Shown: positions 29,370 to 39,705, counted from the first letter of the stretch. The stretch is 64,000 nt of DNA from a bacterium (GCA_017405875.1 JAFQZM010000029.1:33044-97043); one strand, 5' to 3'. A program made the numbers and translations. The notes: a model not told the origin generated them from the sequence alone.

Positions 29370-30577
29370 TTATTTCTTGCCGAACTTTTCTTCGTAAAGT
29401 TTTTTGGAATCCCTTGCAAGAACGAGCTCTTCATTTGTCGGGATGACCATAACTTTAACTTTGGAATCGTCTGTGCTGACGACTGCTTCGGTTCCGCAGA
29501 TCGTGTTGTTGAGCTCTTTGTTCATCTTGATGCCCATGAACTCAAGACCTTCGACCGATCTTTCACGGATCTCACCGACGTTCTCGCCTATTCCGCCCGT
29601 GAAGATGACTACATCGACTCCGCCCATTGCAGCAGCGTAGGAAGCGATGTACTTCTTGATTCTGTAGGTGAACATTGCAAGTGCAAGAGCAGCGCGTTTG
29701 TTGCCCTCGTCACGAGCCTTGCGGATGTCGCGCATATCGTTGGAAATGCCGCTTACACCGAAAAGACCGCTGTTTTTATTGAACATTTTATTAACTGCCT
29801 GATGTCCGCCCTCTTTGTCAGCAAGGAAGAAGATGACGCCAGGATCAACGTCGCCCGAACGGGTTCCCATCATTACGCCTTCAAGCGGAGTCATACCCAT
29901 CGTGGTATCGATCGATTTTCCGCCGTCAACTGCAGCCATCGAGCAGCCGTTTCCAAGGTGGCATGTAACGATCTTGAGGTCTTTGATGTCTTTGCCGAGC
30001 ATTTCAGCGGCTCTGTTGGAAACGAAGAAGTGGCTCGATCCGTGGAATCCGTATCTGCGGACTCTGTATTTTTCGTAGTATTTGTAGTCGATCGGATACA
30101 TGTAAGCGTAGTCCGGCATCGTGTGATGGAAAGCGGTGTCGAAAGTTCCCGACATGAAGGTGTCCGGGAAAAGTTTCTGGCAGGTTCTGATGCCGATGAT
30201 GTTTGCCGGAATGTGAAGCGGTGCGAGGTCGTTGCATTCCTGGATTCTGAAGACGACGTCGTCCGTAACTTCAACGCTGCCGTGGTAGTATTCGCCGGCG
30301 TGAACGAGTCTGTGAGCGATCGCCGTGATCTCCGATTGTCTTTGATAACGCCGTTTTCGGTCATCATATCCATGATTTTGTTCAGAGCGACCGAATGGTC
30401 TGCAAGAGGAAGATTGACTTCGATTTTGTTTTTCGGGTTCGTGATCTTAAGTTCGATGTGACCTTCGGGGTTTCCGATCTTCTCTGCAAGACCTTTCGCG
30501 ATGACGGTTTCGTCCGTCATGTCGAAAAGCTGGTATTTGATTGAAGAACTTCCGCAGTTGAGAACAAAAATTTTCAT
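29370..30577 (-). pseudogene. ackA: Acetate kinase, split by a one-base frameshift
   Basis: Start MKIFVLNCGSSSIKYQLFD and end YEEKFGKK give a full-length acetate kinase of about 402 residues if one base is restored. The frame changes near 30337. There the minus strand reads GACAATCGGAGATC, where GACAAATCGGAGATC would give the expected DKSEI and continue into ITAIAHRLVHAGEYY. After the break the other frame carries GFHGSSH, GNGCSM, RSGDVDPG and TGGIGENV, all intact. AckA converts acetyl phosphate and ADP to acetate and ATP. A single missing A in a short A-run, with everything else conserved, points to a sequencing or assembly error or a very recent mutation. The reading frame as given is broken. 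Confidence 0.9.
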
Positions 30578-30662
30578 GAGAGCCTCCTAAAAAATTGTTA
30601 AAAGAATCCAAAGACGGGCGATAGTAGCCTATCGGATTTTCATTTTCAAGAAAAAATCTTTC

Positions 30663-31562
30663 TCAGAGAAGCCTTTCGAAATTGGCAAAATGAGTCTTTG
30701 CGATTTTGTTAAATATATCATGACCGTATAAAGCCGAAATATCTTCAAGAAGCTTGTCCGATTCGGAACCGCTTCCCGGAATGAGGCTGAACTTGTTTTC
30801 AAGAACAGTTTCGCTTATCTGGCGCAAAGACAAAAGATAGCCTGCCCTCGCTATGACTGAGGCAATAGCTACCGCCGGATCCTGCTCTGCCCTGACTTGA
30901 AAATTGACCGGAATTTTGCCGGCAGCCGCGATTATTCTCGCATTTGCGGAATATGAAGGAGTGAATTTATCGACTAAGACACGTTTTATGTCGTCTCTTT
31001 TAGCAACGACGTTGGAAATCGCCTTCGAATGCGCCCAAGCCAAAAGATCGGTGAGATTTTTCCCCTGCTCGGAAAGATTCTGATAGAAGGAATTGTATCT
31101 TTCGGGCATTATGCGGACCATTGAAAAAGAGTCGCGGAAATCGGCATCGATTTTTTTATAAATATCTAATATTTCTTCATTTTTCATTCGTTTACTGTCT
31201 TTTGCGCCGAGTTTCAGCAATACTTCTTCCTTTTTTCCGAGAATAAACGAGCATACGACTAAAGGCCCGAAAATATCGCCCTTCCCTGCTTCATCGCTGC
31301 CCAAAGTACCGACATTCGTGATAAGCGAAAGAAGGATCGATTTTATTTCAGGATCAGTAGTTACGACTGAAAATCCCTTCTTTTCGGTGTGGTATATCGC
31401 CGCGGAGACGAGATTTGCCTCACTTTTGCCGGTTTTCAGCGTCACGCCGTAAGGAATTTCCTTAATGTATTCGCTGTTTACGACATACCCCGCTTCAAGC
31501 AGCCGGATGTATGCCTTTTCAACAAAATCAGAAAGTGCCTTGTCTGAAGAAAACAAGTTCAA
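30663..31562 (-). CDS. rnhC: Ribonuclease HIII
   Basis: 299 residues, the HIII length. An N-terminal substrate-binding domain of about 85 residues (TBP-like) precedes the RNase H2-type fold. The catalytic signature is GSDEAGKGDIFGPLVV, with the Asp-Glu pair at about residues 90-91. Further acidic residues lie in GAKDSKRM and VLVDKF. It removes RNA from RNA-DNA hybrids. It lies 11 bases after the response-regulator gene on the same strand. Confidence 0.88.
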   Translation of the reverse strand: MNLFSSDKALSDFVEKAYIRLLEAGYVVNSEYIKEIPYGVTLKTGKSEANLVSAAIYHTEKKGFSVVTTDPEIKSILLSLITNVGTLGSDEAGKGDIFGPLVVCSFILGKKEEVLLKLGAKDSKRMKNEEILDIYKKIDADFRDSFSMVRIMPERYNSFYQNLSEQGKNLTDLLAWAHSKAISNVVAKRDDIKRVLVDKFTPSYSANARIIAAAGKIPVNFQVRAEQDPAVAIASVIARAGYLLSLRQISETVLENKFSLIPGSGSESDKLLEDISALYGHDIFNKIAKTHFANFERLL

Positions 31563-31573
31563 AATGACCTCTT

Positions 31574-31951
31574 TTACAAATAAAATTGAATGGTTTCCAA
31601 TATCTTGTCGTAATCGACAGGCTTAATAAAAATGTCGTCAAAACCAATAGCCTTGAAATTTTCCTTCTCTTCACCGAAAGCGTAAGCCGTCATGGCAAAA
31701 ATCGGAATGGAAATTCCCGTCTCCTCTTCTTTTTCCCTCATCTTGCACATCATTTCAGTTCCGTCCATGCCAGGAAGCTGAATGTCCGTTATAACCGCGG
31801 ACAGATTATCGGCATTGTCGTATATTTTCAAGGCTTCGTAAGCATCAGCCGCAGCGAGAACTTCGACCTTTCTGCGCTCCAGACTTTTTACCGAAACTAT
31901 CAGATTAGCCGGATCGTCTTCGACTATAAGGATTTTCAGTCTTTCAGCCAT
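31574..31951 (-). CDS. CheY-like response regulator receiver
   Basis: 125 residues from the ATG at 31951 (MAERLKILIVEDD), six bases after GGAG. It is a single receiver domain without an output domain. The acidic pocket is Glu11/Asp12/Asp13, the phospho-acceptor is Asp56 (AVITDIQLPGMDG), followed by the Thr of MTAYAF and the Lys of IKPVD. It would be phosphorylated by a histidine kinase not found in this window and pass the signal by protein contact. The sequence context (IQLPGMDGTEMM) is like receivers found at the end of hybrid kinases. Confidence 0.9.
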   Translation of the reverse strand: MAERLKILIVEDDPANLIVSVKSLERRKVEVLAAADAYEALKIYDNADNLSAVITDIQLPGMDGTEMMCKMREKEEETGISIPIFAMTAYAFGEEKENFKAIGFDDIFIKPVDYDKILETIQFYL

Positions 31952-32022
31952 TTCCATCTCCAAAACCGCCTGATATTAAGCATATAACGATTTTTTTCAA
32001 TGAAAAAGAATTTAACGCCACG

Positions 32023-35013
32023 CTATTTCGTCAGCTTCTCATACATCTTGAAAAGCTCGGCAACGATTTCCGACTCACTCATTTTCGGATTAAAGCCGTA
32101 AGCAGCCATAACAGCTTTGTCGTTTTCCTTGTGTGCTTTGCGGAGTTCAGGCGGCATCGTGGTTTCATCATATAAATCGGCAAGTGACGAATCAGGGTAT
32201 TTTGCGCGGGCATCTAAAATTGCCTGTGCAGTCTGCTCGATTTTGGATTTAAGGTCATTGAGCCTGTCGAAATGAATTTTGCCAGCTTCAGGCCATGGAA
32301 AGTTGTTGTAAACTATATTGACAGAATATCGGTATCGCATTTCGAGCCGTCCGCAGACAACCCTCATCCAAGCATTATGAACATTGCTTGTAAGAATCCC
32401 GAAGTGATAGAGTGTTGCATTTGGAACAAAAGAAGCAGCATTGCTTGCAACCACATTTTTATCAAGATAACCTATCGGGATATAACGACGGTTTTCAGAC
32501 GATGTCGCAGGAATCATTAGATAGTCACCTTCAGGCTGTTTGATCTCCATGAATTGAGCGGGATAATTTGCATATTCACGGGTTGCAGCTTTTACACTTG
32601 CAAGTCTGAATTTACGAACTTCTTCAATCCGTTTCATAACTTGAGGCATTGCTCTAAGTTCATTAGGTGATACGCCGAATAGCCATAAACACCATCTGCT
32701 CAGACCATTTATGAAATCATCAGAACCCATGAAAGGTCTGAAATATTTCTCAGACTTAGGTTCTTTTTTCAGAAACTCTATTTTTTCTTCTTCAGTAAAA
32801 ATAAGATGTCCGCCTTCAACAGGTTTTCCCCCGCTTGACATTTGAGGAATATTGCTCAACGGAAGAGAACGGCTTTCTACAAAGACATTTGAACAGTCAA
32901 TTAGATAGGCATTGATATTTTCAGCTTTTAACTGTTGCAAATCATTAGAAAAAATTATCTTTTGTTTCTGGCTTTCGGCATTGCTGAATCCGATTATAAC
33001 GCAGTGAACGGCAGCCATATTCTTTTTATCTGTGGTTTCATTAGACCATTTGAATGTCCGGTAAGCAAAGTCTATATGAATTTTAAAACGTTCAAAAATC
33101 GGTTTCCATACAGTCGAGACCTGTTCTCCCTGCGTAATCGAGTTTGTGGAAACAAATGCACAGCGTGTTTTTGTCCCCAGAATCAGTTTTGCAGCTTTAA
33201 AATACCAGTTCGCGACATAATCAATTTTCCCTGCTGATTTGTAGGTTTTGCCGTTTTCGTCAACGTAATTTAACAGAGTATCTTCTTTTTGTCTTTCAGA
33301 CTGAAGGCTGTAACCAACGAACGGCGGATTTCCGATGATGTAGTCATAAATTACAGACTTTTTATCATCTTTTTCCGGAAATTTTCTTTCTGTGATTTCA
33401 GGAGTCACGACATTCAATTCCGTATAATGAGCATCGTACGGAACTTTAGGTTCACGTACGGTGAACATTCCAAACTTTTCGTTGATTTTGTAGACATTCA
33501 GCCTGTCAGCAAAGACAAAATCGTTCTTTGCTTCGGTTTCAAGCGTTGTCCAGTCCATTCTGAGAGCATTTCCTTCAACGATCGTTGCGCTCGTTGAAAG
33601 AGGAAGAAAATCCAAATCCCGTTCGACGATTTCTTCTGTTTCACGCATCATCTGGCTTTCTGCTATCCAAAGTGCGGTTTTTGCAACCGTTACCGCAAAA
33701 TCGTTGATTTCAATACCGTAAAACTGCGATATTCGGACTTTTATCGGCGAAAAATCCTTGCTAGACAAAAGCATCTGTGAGCCGTGAATAACTTTCAGAC
33801 ACTCATTTTCCAAGCGTCTCAGCGAAATATAGGTCTCGGTAAGAAAATTTCCGCTTCCGCAGGCGGGATCGAGGAATTTCAAGTTGGCAAGTTTGTTGCG
33901 GAATTCTTCCAATTTTTTTATTTTTTCTTTTCCCGCTTTTTTGCATAACGCAGCAAATTCCGCTTTCAGATCATCCATAAAGAGCGGATCGATAACTTTG
34001 TGGATATTTTCGATCGAAGTATAGTGCATCCCGCCTTTGCGCCGCGTTTCAGGATTGAGTGTTGATTCAAAAACGGCTCCGAAAATTGTGGGCGATATTT
34101 CTGACCAGTCAAAACCGGAACTCGCCTTGTTTATAAGAATATTGACTATCTCCTCATTGAATCTTGGGATTTCTATTTCCAGCTCGGCAAAAAGTCCGCC
34201 GTTGACATAAGGGAATGCAGCAAGATCGTCACTTAAATAGGGATCTCTGTTTTCAGGTTTTGTATTTAAAACCGCAAATAAACCCAAAAGTTTTTCGCGT
34301 GCTTCCTCCGGCCTGAACTTCGCCAGATAACGCCCGAACATATCTTTTTCAGGGAAGATCCCCGCATCTTCGGCATAAAGCAGAAAAACAAGTCTTACGC
34401 AGAGAATATTCAGAGATTTAAGAGTTTCGGCGCTTTCAGGATTTTTATACTGCTTCAGAATCGCGTCGTAAAGCTTTCCGACAAGCTCTCCCGCTTTGAG
34501 AGAAACCTGTTCTTCCGGCGTAATAGAAGTCTTTTTGGAATCAATCATGAACTGCAGAGATTCGAATTTATCCGGCAGATCTTCAAGCAGAATCTGGGCA
34601 GGTTCGTCATGCGGCTTTTCCATGTCGTAGATCAGGAATTCACTGAAATTGCAGGTAATTATCCATCTGGGTCGGCTGGAATACGGCAGTTCTGAAGAGT
34701 ATCTTTTCGCCTGCTGAAAAGGCGTAAGGGTGCTGCCGTCGCTTTGCCTTATCGGTTTTCTCAAATCTTTCCCGATACTTTTCTGTTCGATCATGACATG
34801 CGTCGAAGGAATATAGGCATCGATAAAACTCGTATGATCAATGTGGACCTTATCTTCGAAAACAATAAAATCACTAATATTCTCAACATTATATACTGTT
34901 TGAAGCAATTCAATCCAAAAGAGCTGGCTTTCCCCTTTTTCGTAGCCTTTACCAAGCCAGCGCGCAGCAAATTCCTTTGCCGCTTTTTTGCGATTTATTG
35001 ATATTTTCGCCAT
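32023..35013 (-). CDS. MmeI-like single-chain restriction-modification enzyme (type IIL/IIG)
   Basis: 996 residues from the ATG at 35013, six bases after GAGG. The N-terminal endonuclease domain has Asp65-x10-Glu76-Gln-Lys78 (FIDAYIPS...MIEQKS), the D-ExK site of MmeI-type enzymes. A helical connector follows. The N6-adenine methyltransferase domain has motif I DPACGSGNF (about 382-390) and motif IV NPPF (562-565). The C-terminal 300 residues would be the target recognition domain and end in a helical tail. Such proteins modify and cut the same site and need no separate specificity subunit. No partner gene is nearby. It is expected to act as a defence system. Confidence 0.88.
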   Translation of the reverse strand: MAKISINRKKAAKEFAARWLGKGYEKGESQLFWIELLQTVYNVENISDFIVFEDKVHIDHTSFIDAYIPSTHVMIEQKSIGKDLRKPIRQSDGSTLTPFQQAKRYSSELPYSSRPRWIITCNFSEFLIYDMEKPHDEPAQILLEDLPDKFESLQFMIDSKKTSITPEEQVSLKAGELVGKLYDAILKQYKNPESAETLKSLNILCVRLVFLLYAEDAGIFPEKDMFGRYLAKFRPEEAREKLLGLFAVLNTKPENRDPYLSDDLAAFPYVNGGLFAELEIEIPRFNEEIVNILINKASSGFDWSEISPTIFGAVFESTLNPETRRKGGMHYTSIENIHKVIDPLFMDDLKAEFAALCKKAGKEKIKKLEEFRNKLANLKFLDPACGSGNFLTETYISLRRLENECLKVIHGSQMLLSSKDFSPIKVRISQFYGIEINDFAVTVAKTALWIAESQMMRETEEIVERDLDFLPLSTSATIVEGNALRMDWTTLETEAKNDFVFADRLNVYKINEKFGMFTVREPKVPYDAHYTELNVVTPEITERKFPEKDDKKSVIYDYIIGNPPFVGYSLQSERQKEDTLLNYVDENGKTYKSAGKIDYVANWYFKAAKLILGTKTRCAFVSTNSITQGEQVSTVWKPIFERFKIHIDFAYRTFKWSNETTDKKNMAAVHCVIIGFSNAESQKQKIIFSNDLQQLKAENINAYLIDCSNVFVESRSLPLSNIPQMSSGGKPVEGGHLIFTEEEKIEFLKKEPKSEKYFRPFMGSDDFINGLSRWCLWLFGVSPNELRAMPQVMKRIEEVRKFRLASVKAATREYANYPAQFMEIKQPEGDYLMIPATSSENRRYIPIGYLDKNVVASNAASFVPNATLYHFGILTSNVHNAWMRVVCGRLEMRYRYSVNIVYNNFPWPEAGKIHFDRLNDLKSKIEQTAQAILDARAKYPDSSLADLYDETTMPPELRKAHKENDKAVMAAYGFNPKMSESEIVAELFKMYEKLTK

Positions 35014-35180
35014 CTTCAGCCTCATTAATCACAATTAAAGCACAAGATTATAGCAGATAGAAAAACAGAAAACAAGTTTTAGATGAAATTTTATTATCTA
35101 AGTTCACGAATTCTCAAATTTGCAAAATTCCCCTTTTTGTGGAATCATCGGGCGTCTGTATTTGAAATTTGGAGGAATTC

Positions 35181-36494
35181 ATGAAAAAGTGTTTGATTTT
35201 ACTGGTTCTTTTTTGTTCACTCAGTGTTTATGCCGACATTTACAAAGACGAGGCAAAAAAGATAGCGGCAGATAAAAAACGGGTCGAAGAGATCGAAAAG
35301 AAGCTCTCGAAAGATGAAAAAGCGTGCGACAACCCGTCTCAGAACGACCTTTCGAGAAATGTAGTCACCGAACTCAAACTCTACTGTGAAGCAAAAGAGT
35401 CGGCTAAATCGCGCATTCCCGACCTAAAAAATCTTCTTGCCGAATATGAATCCCTTCTTAAAAACTACATCGAAGAGTGCAAGACAGTAGATACCGACGA
35501 GAAATATTCGAAATGCGAAAACCTTGACCGGCAGGTCGCGGCCGCTGCGGAAAAGCTGAATGACGAAAAGGAGAACTTCAACAGCGACATCGATACGATG
35601 GAAAACGCCGCAGAACGCGCTAAAGACTACAACGCAAGAAGTAACGACGAAGGTAAAAAGGATTTTATAAAAGCGATTTCTGCCAATCTGAATGCGAAAA
35701 AAGAACTCGTTCAGGCGATGCAGAAAGGGCTTGACGAGGACAAAAAAGTTTTCGACAAATCAAAAGCCTCACTCAATCAGTCGCTTAAAGGAGCTTCCCC
35801 CGATTCGGCAAAGATAGGCAAAGAGTTTCTGGGCGGGCTCAACAGCATTCTCCTGCAGAACGGTGCTCTGCGCCAGACCTGCGCTTCAATGCTCAAAACG
35901 ATAAACGAAGCGAAAGGAGTATGCGTCTCAAAACTCAACATGGAAAAGTGCAAAGCGGCGGAAACCAAAATGGAGAACCTTTTCAACGACGGAAACTCGA
36001 AACTTGCGGCATACAAAGACGAAAAATTGAACCTCGTCGCGGTCGAAAACGACTATCACAAAGCAGGAATGGGAAACATCCTTGCAAAAACCGAAAACGC
36101 GCAGAAAACAATAACGAACTATCTGCAGGGGCTGAAAGAGCAGAACGCATTCCTTAAACAGCAGATCGATTTCAGCCCGAACAACACCGAAGCAGTCAAA
36201 CAGAGAAACAACAAAAAACTGCTCGATACCTATCTCAAACTCGTCGAAACGATGAAGGAACTTGAAAAAGAGAGCTCGGACTTTATCAGATTTTATGAAG
36301 AATATCTCAATAAAATCAACAACTTCAACAAAACCTGTGTCGAAGGAAAATCGGAGTTCACCGCAGAATGCAAAATCGAAGGCGACAAAATCGTAGACGA
36401 CATCAATTCAAATGAACCCAAGATCATGAAATACGGCGAAAAGTTCAACAAACTCAACAAAGATCTTGGCGATTTCTTTAAGAAATTCAAATAG
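35181..36494 (+). CDS. Secreted coiled-coil protein of unknown function
   Basis: 437 residues from the ATG at 35181, six bases after GGAGG. Signal peptide MKKCLILLVLFCSLSVYA. The mature protein is almost entirely helical and charged, with long coiled-coil stretches (EAKKIAADKKRVEEIEKKLS; ENFNSDIDTMENAAERAKDY). Pairs of cysteines (for example CKTVDTDEKYSKC and CVSKLNMEKC) could lock helices together. There is no lipobox, membrane helix or recognised domain. It is convergent with the amidase gene nine bases away. A periplasmic structural or envelope role is possible. Confidence 0.65.
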   Translation: MKKCLILLVLFCSLSVYADIYKDEAKKIAADKKRVEEIEKKLSKDEKACDNPSQNDLSRNVVTELKLYCEAKESAKSRIPDLKNLLAEYESLLKNYIEECKTVDTDEKYSKCENLDRQVAAAAEKLNDEKENFNSDIDTMENAAERAKDYNARSNDEGKKDFIKAISANLNAKKELVQAMQKGLDEDKKVFDKSKASLNQSLKGASPDSAKIGKEFLGGLNSILLQNGALRQTCASMLKTINEAKGVCVSKLNMEKCKAAETKMENLFNDGNSKLAAYKDEKLNLVAVENDYHKAGMGNILAKTENAQKTITNYLQGLKEQNAFLKQQIDFSPNNTEAVKQRNNKKLLDTYLKLVETMKELEKESSDFIRFYEEYLNKINNFNKTCVEGKSEFTAECKIEGDKIVDDINSNEPKIMKYGEKFNKLNKDLGDFFKKFK

Positions 36495-36503
36495 GATCAG
36501 ATA

Positions 36504-39500
36504 TTAAAAAAGAAGCAGCGAACAGCCGCCTTTTCCGCCTTTTTCTTCATCCGATTTATCATCTTCGGAAGTATCACTTGAATCATCAGAATCAGTTGAA
36601 TCCGAACTGTCGGATGTGTCTGAAGTATCGGTAGAATCGGACGGATCTGAACTATCACTTGAATCCGACGTATCGGTCGGATCAGTTGAATCTGAGGAAT
36701 CGGCATTGTCTTCGTCCGGATTTTCATTTCCCGTGTCAGCAGTATCTTCGTCAGGAGTGTCATCGGAATCTGAAGAATCATCGTCTGGAGTGCCGCTGTC
36801 GGAATCATCATCGGGGTTTTCTACCGGATCGTCCGGGTATTCTCTCGGCGAAATCTCAAACTCATCCAAAACTTGCTGTAACATGCTTATTTTATTATCC
36901 TTTTCAAGAACAGTCTCAAACGGGAATCCGAGAACGAAAACTTTTTTGTCATCTGTTTTCGTCAGAATTCCGGCACCAAGCGTCTCTGTATTGTCGTAGA
37001 AAAGAACCGTTTTTCCGACACTTTCGTCAAAAGGAGCGAGAACATCGGCGTATTCAGGCTGAAAAATATATGTTCCGTCGTCAAAAGCACCTGATATTGT
37101 TGAAAAATCATTTATTCCAAAGAAAGTGTAAAGCCCCGATTCGTCAACGACATACTTAGCATTCAGAGTTTCGTTGAAGAACGCTTTGTCGGACGCATCG
37201 CCTTTGTAATCGAGATCCCAGCCTATTTCAGCACCGCTTACGAAAAGCGCACCGCCGTTTCCGATAAACCCGGCGATTTTTGTCTGCTCGTCAGCCTTGA
37301 AAGTCTCGTTTTCAGTACTCTGCTCGCCCAAAAACCAGATAACCATGTCATAATTTGATAAATCCATACCGGAGACATTGGTTCTCTGCGTAAAATCAAG
37401 CGAATATCCGAGTTCGGAAATAAGCGGAGCATAATACTTCGCATAATCAAAACTATTAATGTATTCAAGGATATAACGGTTATTATCAACATTGTTGAAA
37501 CGCGGCATGTAGTTGTCTATTCTTTCAAAACCGTCGACAAGGAGGATTTGAGAACCGTGTTTTGCAGGAACAGCCGCGGCAACTGCGCTCGGAAATGAGA
37601 CTCCGCCTGCATTGTATGCAACGACTCTGAAGTAAACCGGCTTACCCTGTTCAAAATTACTGGTGAACTGAAGCACGTTTCCGACATCGACTCCGTCATC
37701 GAAAGCGTTTCCGTCGGTAGAAGTCTGCACATAATAACCTGTCGCCGGATGACCTTTGTAATAATTGGGAGAATCGCTTTCCGGAGCGTCCCAGGAAAGC
37801 GTTACCGAGCCGTTTTCATTTACTTTTGTCCTCAAATTGCGCGGAACATCAGGCAGAAACACAGGCGTTGTGCCGTCTTTGTCAGCATAATACCGGACAA
37901 TCGCCTGATAAGCCGCACGCATCGCAATATCGCGGTATTTCGGGTTTCTAAGCATTTTAGAATCGCTTTCAAATGTGTGGAAAGCGAGTTCAACAAGAAC
38001 TGACGGCATTTCGGGATTGTTATTTTTATTTATTTCGCCGAAATATGCACTGTAAAGCCCGTTTCCGTATACTTTATAGTTTGAATTAAACAATGCTTTG
38101 ACAGAATTGAGAATCCTGTTGTGGACAAGTGATGCAAGTTCTTCGCTTCCTTCGGCAGCATAGCCCGGCGTATAGCCGACTCCCCCGCTCTGCCCCGGAC
38201 TGTAAATATAAGTTGAAAGCCCGGTAACGCTTGTATCGCTGACAGCATTGGAATGGATTGCGATATAAAGCGAATCATCACTTTCCTCATTTTCCCACGC
38301 AGCCCAGCGGCTTCTCGTCGAGACATCGTCATCTCTGTCGTTGTATGCCGTATCGGAACGATGATAGACAGAACCGCTCGTTCCGCCCAAGAACTGTACA
38401 TTGTGGACTGCCGACTCTTCCCAGCGCGGCTTGCCTGAAACTGTCGGAGTCTTGGTTTTTCCGCGCTTGATAAGCCCCGTTCCGCCGCCGAAACGAACTG
38501 CATCTGCGATCAGATAAGCACCGCTTTCGCCTGAATCGCTCAAAGTTACAGAGCCGTTTTCCTTGGACAAACCTTGACGGAAATAGTATCTGCCGAGGTC
38601 GATCCAGGTAGATCCGTGATGCTGCTGGTTTACCGTGACTTTACTTGTGCCGCCGGCATGTTTGATTGTGTAAACCGCCTTATCGCTTCTGTTCTCACCT
38701 CTTCTGTAAGCGACATAAACATGATAAAATCCGTCTTCGGGAATGTTTGCCGTCCAGCGGGCCCAAGCTCCGTTTCCGGTCGCTGCAAAACGGTATTTGC
38801 CGCTTCTCAGAGGATTGACATCGATCGCGATCGGATATGTAGTCCGACCGTAACCGAAACCGTCACTTCCTTCGTCTGACCAGCTGCCGCTTTCTTCGTA
38901 AATTCCGTCAGAATCTGCGTAATTTGTTCCGTCGGCTTCGTCGATTATCACCATTTTTTCCTGACGGTCCCTTTCGCGTGCCGAAAAAACCATACCTCCG
39001 GCATTCTGAAGATAAGGAATCAGAAAATAACTCACCATTTCGGCATTTGAATCGTCTTCGCGCATTCCCTGCGAAACATCGCGCTGAGTCCGCCAGCCTG
39101 GTTCGCTTACAAATGCATCCGAATCATCGTAGTTGATAGTGTAGGTCCATCCGTGCCCGGCGCTGACAAAAAGGGTTTTTCCCGAGAGCGCGCCGGTGAT
39201 GTTTCCGTGCTGCACCTGAGGAGAAAGAGATTTTATCTTTTTGGTTTTCGGCTTCACACCGCCGTTTTCTTCCTCTTCTTTTGTGACAACAGGAGGTTCT
39301 TTCGGCAGAAATTCGGTAACATATTTATATTCTCCGTCTTTTCCGGTTCTCAACATAATGTTGAGATGCATAAAATTTATGTTCAGTGAAATCAAAGAGT
39401 TAAGATATAATCTGCTCAGCTCTTCAAGCCTCAAGTCATCGAAATCTGCCAGATAATTTTCGGAAACCGTAATGAAAACTGACACTTTTTCAGCATCGCT

Positions 39501-39629
39501 TTCAAGCGTTATTCTGTCAATCGAAACGCCGCTTACCTCAAAATTTTTGAGCGGAATATCAAGTTCGGCCGCAAAAAGAGCGGAAAGACAAAAAAACATA
39601 AAAACAAGAATGAAAAATCCTTTTTTCAT
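36504..39629 (-). CDS. Secreted N-acetylmuramoyl-L-alanine amidase, multidomain, with acidic linker and GGCS tail
   Basis: 1041 residues from the ATG at 39629, five bases after GGAGG. Signal peptide to about residue 21. The Amidase_3 zinc residues are His159 (SAGHGW), Glu197 (NAEMVS) and His459 (AIHSNA), with catalytic Glu547 (VLVELAF). Between Glu197 and His459 sits an inserted carbohydrate-binding-like domain (about 270-385) resembling the golvesin/xly family. A fibronectin type III domain follows (about 592-690), then an alpha/beta domain like the glutamine amidotransferase fold (about 694-925). A 100-residue Asp/Ser/Thr linker leads to GGKGGCSLLLF (Cys1036). It should cut peptide stems from peptidoglycan in the envelope. 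Confidence 0.85.
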   Translation of the reverse strand: MKKGFFILVFMFFCLSALFAAELDIPLKNFEVSGVSIDRITLESDAEKVSVFITVSENYLADFDDLRLEELSRLYLNSLISLNINFMHLNIMLRTGKDGEYKYVTEFLPKEPPVVTKEEEENGGVKPKTKKIKSLSPQVQHGNITGALSGKTLFVSAGHGWTYTINYDDSDAFVSEPGWRTQRDVSQGMREDDSNAEMVSYFLIPYLQNAGGMVFSARERDRQEKMVIIDEADGTNYADSDGIYEESGSWSDEGSDGFGYGRTTYPIAIDVNPLRSGKYRFAATGNGAWARWTANIPEDGFYHVYVAYRRGENRSDKAVYTIKHAGGTSKVTVNQQHHGSTWIDLGRYYFRQGLSKENGSVTLSDSGESGAYLIADAVRFGGGTGLIKRGKTKTPTVSGKPRWEESAVHNVQFLGGTSGSVYHRSDTAYNDRDDDVSTRSRWAAWENEESDDSLYIAIHSNAVSDTSVTGLSTYIYSPGQSGGVGYTPGYAAEGSEELASLVHNRILNSVKALFNSNYKVYGNGLYSAYFGEINKNNNPEMPSVLVELAFHTFESDSKMLRNPKYRDIAMRAAYQAIVRYYADKDGTTPVFLPDVPRNLRTKVNENGSVTLSWDAPESDSPNYYKGHPATGYYVQTSTDGNAFDDGVDVGNVLQFTSNFEQGKPVYFRVVAYNAGGVSFPSAVAAAVPAKHGSQILLVDGFERIDNYMPRFNNVDNNRYILEYINSFDYAKYYAPLISELGYSLDFTQRTNVSGMDLSNYDMVIWFLGEQSTENETFKADEQTKIAGFIGNGGALFVSGAEIGWDLDYKGDASDKAFFNETLNAKYVVDESGLYTFFGINDFSTISGAFDDGTYIFQPEYADVLAPFDESVGKTVLFYDNTETLGAGILTKTDDKKVFVLGFPFETVLEKDNKISMLQQVLDEFEISPREYPDDPVENPDDDSDSGTPDDDSSDSDDTPDEDTADTGNENPDEDNADSSDSTDPTDTSDSSDSSDPSDSTDTSDTSDSSDSTDSDDSSDTSEDDKSDEEKGGKGGCSLLLF

Positions 39630-39662
39630 CACCGCCTCCATACCAAGAGCTATATTCTAATA

Positions 39663-39705
39663 TAAAAAAAAATCCGTACAACACACAAACGTGCATTGTA
39701 CGGAT
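39663..39705 (-). terminator. Rho-independent terminator downstream of the P5C dehydrogenase gene
   Basis: A perfect 10-base inverted repeat, ATCCGTACAA (39672-39681) and TTGTACGGAT (39696-39705), encloses 14 bases that hold a small inner CAC/GTG pair. On the minus strand it is followed by a run of eight T (39664-39671). It lies 26 bases after the stop of the pruA-like gene and before the amidase start, so it separates the two units. Confidence 0.85.
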
